Position numbers and translations under genes: made by a program | Source: SW132 sp038150125 | GTDB lineage: Bacteria > Bacteroidota > Rhodothermia > Balneolales > Balneolaceae | Length of the DNA: 64,000 bases | Reading direction: 5' to 3' | Assembly (NCBI RefSeq): GCF_038150125.1 | Contig: NZ_JBBVMF010000015.1 | Coordinates: forward strand, 1-64,000 | Shown here: positions 53,940 to 61,769 of the stretch, in pieces | Position numbering within the stretch: the stretch's first letter is position 1 | Layout of the letters: every line of letters begins with the position of its first letter | Notes under the pieces: generated by a model | The model's input: the letters and a program-made list of their open reading frames with translations, nothing else | Told to the model about the DNA's origin: nothing | Database searches by the model: none

Positions 53940-54110
53940 ACTAAATATATTAAAGGAGAAAAGTGTCCGGCCTTGATGGGTGAAGGGATTGCATAGTTTG
54001 CACCACAGCACGGGTGAAATCGCAATGAGCGCTCACACAGTGAGCATTCTCATTGTGTACCCGTGCGGGCAAACTGTGCCCGGAAGCCATCACAGCCGGG
54101 AGGTTTTGCA
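53940..54110 (-). repeat. Composite repeat, module X (copy 2, inverted)
   Basis: Reverse complement of 11,005-11,220: TGTCCGGCCTTGATGGGTGA, ATGAGCGCTCAC..GTGAGCATTCTCAT, CCCGTGCGGGCAAACTG. Together with 54,202-54,650 it forms the inverse of the 11 kb block. Confidence 0.7.
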
Positions 54111-54201
54111 TACTTTTGGCGGTCCAAAAGTATGAGGCTTAAAGATGATGCTAAGATTCTGAAATTGTTGAAATCTGTTTAAAAACGATACTTTTCCAAA
54201 T

Positions 54202-54263
54202 CTGTCACTGGTAGCCCCTAATTTTGCTCCAAAAAAAGGGCAACACCATTCATTAGGTGACAG
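54202..54263 (-). mobile_element. 62-bp CTGTCA/TGACAG element, copy 4
   Basis: Intact ends: CTGTCA at 54,202 and TGACAG ending at 54,263; centre CCCCTAATTTTGCTCC and GGGCAACACCATTCATT. It is reversed relative to copies 1 and 2. Confidence 0.75.
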
Positions 54264-54359
54264 AATGCGTATTCATGTCCAGGATTGGTGTGCGTTTTTC
54301 GGTTATGGGTAGTGATGCGTTTCAGGTAAATTTAACTTTTAGAAACACTTATTCAGCTC

Positions 54360-54650
54360 ATGATGTATCCACGGATTAGACTCTCCTTAGCCCCTTCGAT
54401 TGGATCCGTTTCTTCTGTAAATCTATCTGCCTTGGGGCGCCTTATCTTTCCGTGCTTTCCAACCCCGCACTGCGCGTCGAATAAAACACGGCGCTCGTAC
54501 GGGGCTACGAAGCTGTCGCCCCTATCGGGGCTTTTTGTTACGCGTTGACGCGTAACCGGATGTATGTTAGCAGATTATGAAATATGTGATCAAAAATTTG
54601 AAGCCTAAAAGCAACATTTTTTAAAAACAGTCATTGGTAGCGAAACACCT
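54360..54650 (-). repeat. Composite repeat, module Y (copy 2, inverted), candidate structured RNA
   Basis: Reverse complement of 11,280-11,575. Read on the minus strand it has GTTACGCGtcaaCGCGTAAC (copy 1: GTTTCGCG/TGCGAAAC), GCCCCGataGGGGC, CCCCGTAC...GTGCGGGG and GGATACATCATGA. The first stem changed T-A to A-T at one pair without losing pairing. No gene. Confidence 0.65.
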
Positions 54651-54933
54651 GAGCTTTCCCGGTGTGAAGTCGAGATACCTGTCCGCCAACCCGGCTGATC
54701 TCCTTGTTCTTTGGACTAACCTAAACAAAGCCCCGTCAAAACCCTCTGTAAATTCTCAACTTCAGAGTCTGACAAAGTTGAAATAATTAATTTTGTGATT
54801 CGCCAGTTCAGCAGTCCATTTTCTCCTTTAAAAGTAGAAATGTGTTTCATGAAAATTACCTTTAGATTCAGGTATCACTGCCAAAAGAGCTATTTTAATC
54901 ATCAACTGTAAAACAAAGAATGTATTCTGTCTG

Positions 54934-56574
54934 ATGAAAGAATTAATAAGTAAATACTGGCTTAACAGGATTCTGCTTACCATTGTTGTAGTTATAGCCA
55001 TTATTCTTGTATACGCCGAGATATTTATGTGGTCAATGGCGTTAATCGAAGGCCGTGAGGTTACGTTTTCACAATCCATGCAGGTGGTGGTAGAATCCCT
55101 GACGACCAGCGGCTATGGGGGATTTGCTCCATGGAGCAGCAATTTCATGAACTACTTTGTCCTGTTGATGAATTTAACAGGTGTATTGCTGGTGTTTATC
55201 GCTTTTCCCGTGTTTTTTCTGCCGATGCTGAGAAATGCAGTTGAAAAAAGTGCGCCCCGGTCTGTATCTAAAAAAGATCACGTGATCATCTGCGGTTATT
55301 CCACACATGCAGAGGTGTTGGTAAAAGAGCTTAATTCTCGCGAACAGGAGTATGTTATTATTGAAGCCGATGAAGATCTCGCTCTTGATCTGATTTCCTC
55401 GGGATATGAAATGATGGTCGGGGATGTTGAATCAGCCGAGGATTTGGAGGCTGCCGGAGTTGAACATGCTAAAGCAGTTGTCACGCAATCTGAGATAGAC
55501 GTGACCATCAGCATTATTTTTACGATCCGGAATAAGTATACATCCATAAAAGTCATCGCAATTGCGGAAGATGAGAATATGGAGGTTTACTATCGGCTTG
55601 CAGGGGCTGACATGATCATTTCTCCCCGTCAGCTGGTTGGCAAAAGTCTTGCCATTAAAGTACCGGCCGTCTCCATCAACGATAGTGTAGAAATTGATAA
55701 CACCATCGAGCTGGTCGAAATTGATATTGAAGAGGGGAGTGAGCTCTGCAATAAAACCGTTGAAGAGGCAAATCTGCTCGATGAATACCATGTAAACATA
55801 ATCGGGGCCTGGATCAACGGTGAGTTCATCAGTCCGGTGTCGATTGACCTTGTGCTCGATTCTAAAACAAGAATACTGGTCGCGGGTGATAAAGATGAAC
55901 TTGAAAAACTAACCAAAATAGCAGAAGCCAGGGCGCGTCATTTTAAGCGTAATAAGGTTCTTATATTTGGATACGGCCAATCCGGGCGAGCGGCGGTTTC
56001 TCTATTAAATGAAACCACGATTGACGTGAAGATCGTCGATATCGAAGAAAAAGAGGGGGTAGATATCGTTGGGGATGTGCGGGTTGCCGAAACATTGGAG
56101 GAAGCCGGAATCGAGGAGACCTCAGCTATTATCATCACCGTACAGGAAGATACTACGGCCATTTTCTCGACGCTGATGGCCCGGAGTATGAATCCTGATG
56201 CCCGAATCATTGTGCGTGCCAATAAAATAGAGAACGTGAAAAAACTCTACCATGCCGGAGCCGATTATGTCCAGTCCCTGGCAACGGTGAGCGGACGTAT
56301 GCTTGCGTCCTGTATATTTGAAGATGAAACGTCACTGGCCGCAGAGAAACAGATCGACCTCGTTCAGCTGCCTGCGGGGAATTTGGTAGGCCAGACCCTC
56401 ATACAAAGTGACGTACGGTCTGAAACAGGATGTACAATATTAGCTGTTGTTCGCGGTGATGAAAGGATTACCTCGCTGGATCCCCAAAAGTTCGAGTTCA
56501 AAGAAGGAGACGAAGTGATTGTAGCCGGCACCGATGCAAGCATCCACCAGTTTGAGAAAAAGTATCTGAATTGA
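54934..56574 (+). CDS. K+ channel-like protein with two RCK (TrkA-N/TrkA-C) domains
   Basis: A 546-residue inner-membrane protein. TM1 is at about residues 12-36. A pore loop VVVESLTTSGYGGFAPW is at about 50-66 and TM2 at about 72-96 (LLMNLTGVLLVFIAFPVFFLPML). Two NAD-binding RCK modules follow, starting VIICGYSTHAEVLVKEL (about 111) and VLIFGYGQSGRAAVSLL (about 343), each with a TrkA-C-like tail. K+ channels use TVGYGD; here the filter reads TSGYGG, so the Asp is Gly, as I recall for a set of haloarchaeal proteins. It probably regulates K+ flow by ligand binding to RCK domains. The cotransporter upstream suggests joint ion control. Confidence 0.88.
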   Translation: MKELISKYWLNRILLTIVVVIAIILVYAEIFMWSMALIEGREVTFSQSMQVVVESLTTSGYGGFAPWSSNFMNYFVLLMNLTGVLLVFIAFPVFFLPMLRNAVEKSAPRSVSKKDHVIICGYSTHAEVLVKELNSREQEYVIIEADEDLALDLISSGYEMMVGDVESAEDLEAAGVEHAKAVVTQSEIDVTISIIFTIRNKYTSIKVIAIAEDENMEVYYRLAGADMIISPRQLVGKSLAIKVPAVSINDSVEIDNTIELVEIDIEEGSELCNKTVEEANLLDEYHVNIIGAWINGEFISPVSIDLVLDSKTRILVAGDKDELEKLTKIAEARARHFKRNKVLIFGYGQSGRAAVSLLNETTIDVKIVDIEEKEGVDIVGDVRVAETLEEAGIEETSAIIITVQEDTTAIFSTLMARSMNPDARIIVRANKIENVKKLYHAGADYVQSLATVSGRMLASCIFEDETSLAAEKQIDLVQLPAGNLVGQTLIQSDVRSETGCTILAVVRGDERITSLDPQKFEFKEGDEVIVAGTDASIHQFEKKYLN

Positions 56575-57653
56575 TGGGGTAGGTTTGAGGTTTATCTTAA
56601 ACAACGCCTAATCAAACCCCCTTCCGATAACAAGGAGATCCCTCGGTTTCGTACGTCATTTATTTGGCGGCGTAGCGGTGAACCTTACACATCTCTGAAC
56701 CAGATATGCCGCCCATTATATGAAGTGAAGTCTGTCATATCGATCCCCTAATTTTGCCCAAAAGCCGGGCAACACCATTTGAAAAGTGACAGGATTAATT
56801 CTCCCCTTGCTTGGGACTCGCCGGTTAAAGCCTTGGTCAAACCCCTGCCAATAACAAGGAGATCTCTCCATGTGCTCTCTTCGTTCGCTTAGTCGAGATG
56901 ACAGGTTCATTTTTGAATGAGGGCGCGGCGCTCAAAGTGCAAAAGTAGAACCAGGTTTTATTTTGCGCTGCGTGCCAAATTACATTGGCGGCGCAGGAAA
57001 GGATATTGCAAAAGTAGGAATTGGACGCGCCGCCCTCACTATTAAGAACCCGCCTGTCATGTCGAGTAAGCGATCCGTTGGTAAACGGTGAGCGCACCGA
57101 GACACCTCTGTCCGCCCTCCGGCTGATCTCCTTACTCTTAGATCCATCTTAATCAAAGCTCCATCGAAACTCCTTTCGATAAACGGGAGATTTCGCTATC
57201 GCGTTCAAAAGATGAGCTCCGCTCTGGCACGAAAAAACACGTGCTGCCGGTCGAGATGACATGGGCACTTGTGAAGTAAGGCACGGCGCTCAAAGTGCAA
57301 TATTGGAACCAGGTTTATTACGCGCCGCGTGCTAAGTTACATTGGTGGCGCGGGAAAGAATCTTGCGAAAGTAGGAATTGGATGCGCCGCCCTTATTATT
57401 AAAAACACCCCTGTCATGAGCGAAGGCCTGCTTTTTTGGCCGGAGCCGAGACATCTCCTTGTTCTTGGAACTCACCTAAGCAAAGCCTCTCCAAAACTCC
57501 TGCCCCATCACAAGGAGATCAGCCGGCTGGCGGACAGGCCCCTCGCGTGTCCACCGAAGCTTTAGCGCAGGATTGGGGCTTTGCTGTTGCTGTGCTCGGG
57601 GTGACAGGGGCGCTGATGGACTAATGTGTCAGGCGCATAAAACACAAAAGTAG
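56575..57653. repeat. Dense GCGCCGC-family repeat block
   Basis: At least three units in tandem or nested: about 56,640-56,715 (partial), 56,800-57,125 and 57,130-57,655. Each full unit carries GCGCGGCGC..AGAACCAGGTTT, GCGCCGCGTGC, TTACATTGGCGGCGCGGGAA, TTGCAAAAGTAGGAATTGG, CGCGCCGCC and a TGTCATGTCGAG..CCGAGACACCTC segment that ends in CGAGATGACAGG. No gene. A 60-bp element (copy 5) is inserted at 56,732-56,792. Confidence 0.7.
56732..56792 (-). mobile_element. 61-bp CTGTCA/TGACAG element, copy 5
   Basis: Ends CTGTCA (56,732) and TGACAG (to 56,792); centre CCCCTAATTTTGCCC / GGGCAACACCATTTG. It lies inside the GCGCCGC repeat block. Confidence 0.75.
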
Positions 57654-57920
57654 AACCGCGAGCGATATCTTGCCGAGCAAAATAAAACCTTCACTGCTAT
57701 CTTGAACGATGAAAAGCGCACGCCAACAGAGCAGTTTTGGGACGCGTATGATGCTATGAAGAAGCAGGACAAGATCCTGAGAGACTGCCTCGATGGATAC
57801 TCAAAATCCGATATGGGTATGCATATCCTCCTGTTGCTCGGTCACGGCCTGATGAAAGAGCAGGACCTTGACGAATTTAGCGATGAACTACGAGAATGGG
57901 TCATCAAAGTAAGAAAGTAA
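57654..57920 (+). pseudogene. 5'-truncated small gene, family unknown
   Basis: An open frame runs 57,654-57,920 with no ATG in its upstream half. A TTG at 57,702 would give a 72-residue protein, NDEKRTPTEQFWDAYDAMKK...LREWVIKVRK. Upstream of it the frame continues as RYLAEQNKTFTAIL, which reads like coding sequence, and then breaks exactly where the GCGCCGC repeat (CACAAAAGTAGAACCGCGAG) begins. It therefore looks like the C-terminal remnant of a longer helical, charged protein whose start was replaced by repeat DNA. I do not recognise the family. If translated from TTG it would be a small acidic soluble protein. Confidence 0.45.
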
Positions 57921-57965
57921 CTGGGAGTCTGCTTTCGGTCTGTTTCACGACGCCCGCCAACGCAG

Positions 57966-58340
57966 CGTTTTACAGTTTCACAGTTACACAGTTCACCAGT
58001 TCAACAATTCCACAGCATAGTTTTATCAGCGAATAGAAACTTGATAGGGCAAAGGAGGAGAATAGAAAATGACGCGTTGCTAAAAAGACGTGCTTTGTTT
58101 GAAGCAACTTCTAATAACATACAGCTATTGGACCCACTCGGCCAAATGGGATTTACAATGTATAGGTAATAGTAGTTTGATGTTGATCTATATACAAATA
58201 TAAAAATGCAATATAAGTCTATTGACAGTCTGCATGCGATAAGCTGACACCAATTGAAACGATTGTTTTGATAGCAGGCGGCTTGATAGGAGAGTGGGGA
58301 TTGATTTGGATAGTGATGTCGCTTTTTTATGGGCAAAAAA
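57966..58340 (+). repeat. Cassette-type repeat C1
   Basis: Starts with 8-bp tandem units (ACAGTTTC, ACAGTTAC, ACAGTTCA, CCAGTTCA, ACAATTCC). Then come CATAGTTTTATCAGCGAATA, AAAGGAGGAGAATAGAAAAT, TTTGACCCACTCGG-like TTGGACCCACTCGGCCAAAT, GATTTACAATGTATAGG, an AT-rich segment, GATAAGCTGACACCAATTG and GATAGGAGAGTGGGGATTG. It ends in CGCTTTTTTATGGGC just before C2. All six copies here share the orientation. Confidence 0.75.
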
Positions 58341-58790
58341 TCTCGACAGTTACACAGTTCACCAGTTCAACAATTCCACAGCATAGTTTTATCAGCGAAT
58401 AGAAACTTGTAGGGCAAAGGAGGAGAATAGAAAATGACGTATTGCTCAAAAGACGGGCTTTGTTTAGGGCAACTCTTAATAACATACCGCTATTTGACTC
58501 ACTTGGCCAAACGGGATTTACAATGTATAAGTAACAGTAAGTTGATGATAGTCTATATGTTTATATAGCCATTTAAAACTTATCTATTGACAGTCTGTAT
58601 GTGATGAGCTGATACCAATGGGAAGGATTTTTTGACGACCGTCGGCTTGATGTGAGAATTGACGTAGCTCTATATAGTGCCGGTACTTACTGATATACAG
58701 ACAACAGTTCCACAATTCAACAGTTCACCAATTTCACAATTTATCCATCTCCCCATGACACGCATTTCCCGTAAAAATGTATTTTGATCT
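58341..58790 (+). repeat. Cassette-type repeat C2
   Basis: Same order of blocks as C1 (octamers, TTATCAGCGAATAGAAACTT, AGGAGGAGAATAGAAAATGA, TTGACTCACTTGGCCAAACG). It diverges in its right half, and a second octamer tract follows (ACAGTTCC, ACAATTCA, ACAGTTCA, CCAATTTC, ACAATTTA). It directly precedes the UPF0175 antitoxin gene. It contains a 44-codon ATG frame (58,434) preceded by AGGAGGAG; see findings. Confidence 0.75.
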
Positions 58791-58810
58791 AATTTTTATT
58801 AGTTTCTGTT

Positions 58811-59038
58811 ATGAAAGAGATCACACTGAGTATACCTAAAGATTTTGACCTTGATGAGGGGGAAACAAAAAAATTCCTTGCGGCCAAATTGTATGAAGCA
58901 GGCAAGCTCACTTTAGGCCAGGCAGCAGAAATGGCAGAACTTTCAAAAACAGAATTCGCCGATATACTTTCCATCTACGGTGTGTCTCTGATCAACTATT
59001 CTCTTTCTGAAATCCTCAGGGATGCAGAGCAATTCTGA
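58811..59038 (+). CDS. UPF0175 family antitoxin
   Basis: A 75-residue protein matching UPF0175: N-terminal KEITLSIPKDFDLDEGETKKFLAAKLYEAGKLTLGQAAEMA, then a short helix-turn-helix-like ELSKTEFADILSIYGVSLINYSLSEIL. UPF0175 genes sit upstream of DUF3368 PIN-type toxins and act as their antitoxin and repressor. Its last 17 bp overlap the toxin gene (start 59,022), the standard arrangement. The antitoxin is intact while the toxin is not, so the module has lost its toxin but may still regulate. Confidence 0.88.
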   Translation: MKEITLSIPKDFDLDEGETKKFLAAKLYEAGKLTLGQAAEMAELSKTEFADILSIYGVSLINYSLSEILRDAEQF

Positions 59039-59741
59039 TTCAATTCTTCCGGATACAAGCTGTCTTATACTTCTTTCCAAAATCGATGAACTTGGGCTCT
59101 TGAAACTACCCGGCAGAACGGTAGTTACGACTCCAACGGTGGCGGTAGAGTTCAAGACTGCACTTCCGGTATGGATGAAAATCGAAGAGCCACTCCCTGG
59201 TCTGTATCAAAAAATAAACAAACTGAAACTCGACAGGGGAGAAGCAAGTGTTCTTGCCTTATCTCTTTCAATCGATAATTCAATTGTGATAATTGATGAT
59301 CTTAAAGGGAGAAAAGCTGCCGATAAGCTCAAGGTGCGTTATTCAGGTACATTAGGTTTAATCAAAAGTGGTTTAATTCCCCGACCCTCTGGGTCGGAAA
59401 AGACAAAAGTCCCCCTTTGAAGGGGGAAGCGAACGGAGTGAGTCGGGGGATGACTTTCTGAGTTTTGAACTATCAAATAACTTGGTTCTGATCCACAATG
59501 AATCATCCCCCATTGCCCCCTTCAAAGGGGGACACTCCAAAATAAACTCCATATTGACCAAAAAGTTATGGTGTTCTAATTTGATACCTCGCGGGCTCTG
59601 CCCCGAGGTAGTTCATTTTTACGAGCAAAAAAAGAGGGAATTATCTCCAGTGTAAAGCCCATTCTTAGAAAGATCGATGAAACAAATTTCAGAATTGATA
59701 AAAACCTCCTTAATACCATCATGAAGGAAGCGGGTGAATAG
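59022..59741 (+). pseudogene. DUF3368 PIN-like toxin, split by a 255-bp insertion
   Basis: The frame from 59,022 encodes a PIN-fold start (ILPDTSCLILLSK with Asp11, Glu43, Glu74 in LDRGEASVLAL, Asp92 and Asp93 in VIIDDLKGRKAADKL) as far as GTLGLI (residue 114, base 59,363). It then runs into foreign DNA and stops at 59,420 after 18 unrelated residues. The missing tail, LRAKKEGIISSVKPIL...NTIMKEAGE, resumes in the same frame at 59,619-59,741. Joining the parts gives the expected ~154-residue protein. The catalytic residues survive in the 132-residue product, but the truncated C-terminal helix probably destroys folding. Loss of a toxin while its antitoxin stays intact is viable. Confidence 0.85.
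59364..59618. mobile_element. 255-bp palindromic insertion in the toxin gene
   Basis: Bounded by native coding sequence on both sides. Inside are CCCGACCCTCTGGGTCGG (left hairpin), CCCCCTTTGAAGGGGGAA ... CCCCCTTCAAAGGGGGAC (long inverted pair, about 59,410-59,532), and TACCTCG...CGAGGTA (right hairpin, about 59,586-59,610). It carries no gene. The two inner arms are relatives of the 33,057 palindrome. The 255-bp length keeps the frame but adds an in-frame stop. Confidence 0.75.
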
Positions 59742-59827
59742 TAGTACAACCGATAATGCCCAAATCATTCCCAGTCTAACAGCCACTGTTTTTCTTGTTG
59801 CGCAAAATTTCGGTGAACAGCGAGGGA

Positions 59828-60177
59828 CAATTCACCAGTTCAACAATTCCACAGCATAGTTTTATCAGCGAATAGAAACTTGGTAGGGCAAAGGAGGAGA
59901 ATAGAAAATGACGTATTGCTCAAAATACGGGCTTTGTTTAAAGCAACTCCTAATAAAATACAGCTATTTGACCCACTCGGCCAAATGGGATTTACAATGT
60001 ATAGGTAATAGTAGGTTGATGGTTATCTATATACATATATAGATATGTAAGATAAGCCTATAGACGGTCCGAATGCGATAAGCTGACACCAATTGAAACT
60101 GATAGCAGGCGGCTTGATAGGAGAGTGGGGATTGATTTGGATAGTGATGTCGCTTTTTTATGGGCAAAAAATCTCGA
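59828..60177 (+). repeat. Cassette-type repeat C3
   Basis: Near-identical to C1 over most of its length (CAGCATAGTTTTATCAGCGA, AGGAGGAGAATAGAAAATGA, TTTGACCCACTCGGCCAAAT, GATTTACAATGTATAGGTAA, TGATAGCAGGCGGCTTGATA). It lies downstream of the toxin remnant and abuts C4. Confidence 0.75.
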
Positions 60178-60400
60178 CAGTTAAACAATTCACCAGTTCA
60201 ACAATTCCACAGCATGGTTTAATCAGCGAATAGAAACTTGGTAGGCAAAGGAGGAGGATAGAAAATGACGTATTGCTCAAAAAACGGGCTTTGTTTGAAA
60301 CAACTCCTACAACGTACAGCTATTTGACCCACTTGACCAAACGTAATTTACAATGTACATGTAATGATAGGGTAATAGTTGAATAGTAGATTTTGGTATG
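60178..60400 (+). repeat. Cassette-type repeat C4 (5' part only)
   Basis: Keeps the octamer head and CAGCGAATAGAAACTTGG, AGGAGGATAGAAAATGACG, TTGACCCACTTGACCAAA, then stops matching at about 60,400. The right half is missing or replaced by an unrelated ~300-bp stretch (60,400-60,725) in which no gene was recognised. Confidence 0.65.
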
Positions 60401-60725
60401 CCATTAACAGTGCATTTAAGATAGGTAATATTGCATCCTATTCTGCTATACCGGATTTTAATTTGAACCAATCTCTCCGATCCACTGCCCGCAAATTGAA
60501 AATCCAAGCAATAGTGCTATTCAAAAATGGAATCGTTGATGTCCAAAGTCTATCCAGGCCCACAAACAATTCTACAGGTCCACGATTCGACGATTCCACT
60601 TTTCCTCTTTCTCTCCGTCACTCTCTCACTCCATCATACCTACAACATCCTAACATTATACCCTTTCTCTAATAAGAACTCTGCTACAGAACCGCTCGCA
60701 TTTACATCCAATAAAAACTTCACAG

Positions 60726-60962
60726 CTATACCATATCTACGATTTCCTCTCCGCTAACCAATCGTTTGGCATATAGCAAAGCAGCACGAATATCATTCGT
60801 TTCAAGTTCAGGGTAATCCTCTAATATTTCCTGTACGGAAGCTCCTTTTGCCAACAGATCTAGAATCATTTCAACGGATATTCTCATTCCGCGAATGGTT
60901 GGTTTTCCGGTTAATACTGACTGATCAAATGTTATTCTTTGAAGCAATTTTTCAGATTTCAT
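60726..60962 (-). CDS. DUF433 family antitoxin-like protein
   Basis: A 78-residue protein matching DUF433: LLQRITFDQSVLTGKPTIRGMRISVEMILDLLAKGASVQEILEDYPELETNDIRAALLYA. It is a winged-helix-like fold usually encoded just upstream of a DUF5615 PIN-like toxin. No such toxin follows on the minus strand (60,725 downward is repeat), so it is an orphan, either a surviving immunity gene or a decayed pair. It lies between repeats C4 and C5 in the opposite orientation to the neighbouring modules. Confidence 0.85.
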   Translation of the reverse strand: MKSEKLLQRITFDQSVLTGKPTIRGMRISVEMILDLLAKGASVQEILEDYPELETNDIRAALLYAKRLVSGEEIVDMV

Positions 60963-61214
60963 GATCTTGAGATAGACTAAAATTATATATCAAATTACAT
61001 TCGATTCGGGAAAAAATGAAAACCTAAACAAGTTTCTGGATATACATGATTTTCAGACAGGAATACCGATATCAGAAATTGTGACCGTCAATATTTTTGA
61101 TCCGCAGGTATATGATCGGTTTGCCCATCCCTATGACAGTACCAGCAACAATTAAAGCATGCCGTATCTTATAATGGAGTCTCTGAATAATTTGATTTTG
61201 CCTGCACTCAGAAT
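60963..61214. other. Gap between DUF433 gene and repeat C5
   Basis: AT-rich. A minus-strand frame (61,072-61,302) has the protein-like end IIQRLHYKIRHALIVAGTVI...YLRIKNIDGHNF, but its start lies in the octamer repeat, so it is at best a remnant. The promoter of the DUF433 gene should be here; none was recognised. Confidence 0.3.
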
Positions 61215-61690
61215 CGCGACAAACAGTTCGACAGTTCCACAATTCAACATTGCACGTAAGTATAATACTCAAAAGTTCAACGGCACAGTTCCACAGTTCC
61301 ACAGTTCAACAAATCCACAGCATAGTTTTATCAGCGAATAGAAACTTGGTAGGGCAAAGGAGGAAGGTAGAAAATGAAGTATTGCTTAAAAGAAGGGCTT
61401 ATGTTTCATAACAACTCCTACTAATATACAGGCATTTACCCCACACGGACAAATGAGATTTTTATTGTATAAGTGATGATAGTCTAATATTATATAATAT
61501 ATAATCAAAGCAAAGTAAAAGCAGTCAATAAATAGCCTTCATGACAGCACATGAATACTTATTTATCAATTTTTTTAAGACCGACGGCTCTATGGGAGAG
61601 TTAGTGTGGCCAGAGGCAGTGCCTGATGTTTATCAGCTTAAATAAAACAATTCGACAGTTCCACAATTCATCCATCACCTTAACCATGAA
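61215..61690 (+). repeat. Cassette-type repeat C5
   Basis: Octamer head (ACAGTTCG, ACAGTTCC, ACAATTCA), a second head at 61,282, then TTTTATCAGCGAATAGAAAC, AAAGGAGGAAGGTAGAAAAT, TTACCCCACACGGACAAATG, and a right part shared with C6 (TATATAATATATAATCAAAG, GCCTTCATGACAGCACATGA, ATGGGAGAGTTAGTGTGG). It precedes the AAA/DUF4143 gene. Confidence 0.75.
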
Positions 61691-61769
61691 AATCCAAAAT
61701 TGTATTTTAAATATTCATGGAACTAATTTAAATTAACCATGAAATTCAAAATCAAAAACTGGGTTTTTC

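Noticed and set aside
58001..58336. 111-residue minus-strand frame across cassette repeat C1
   Set aside because: The frame is not kept in the other copies of the repeat.
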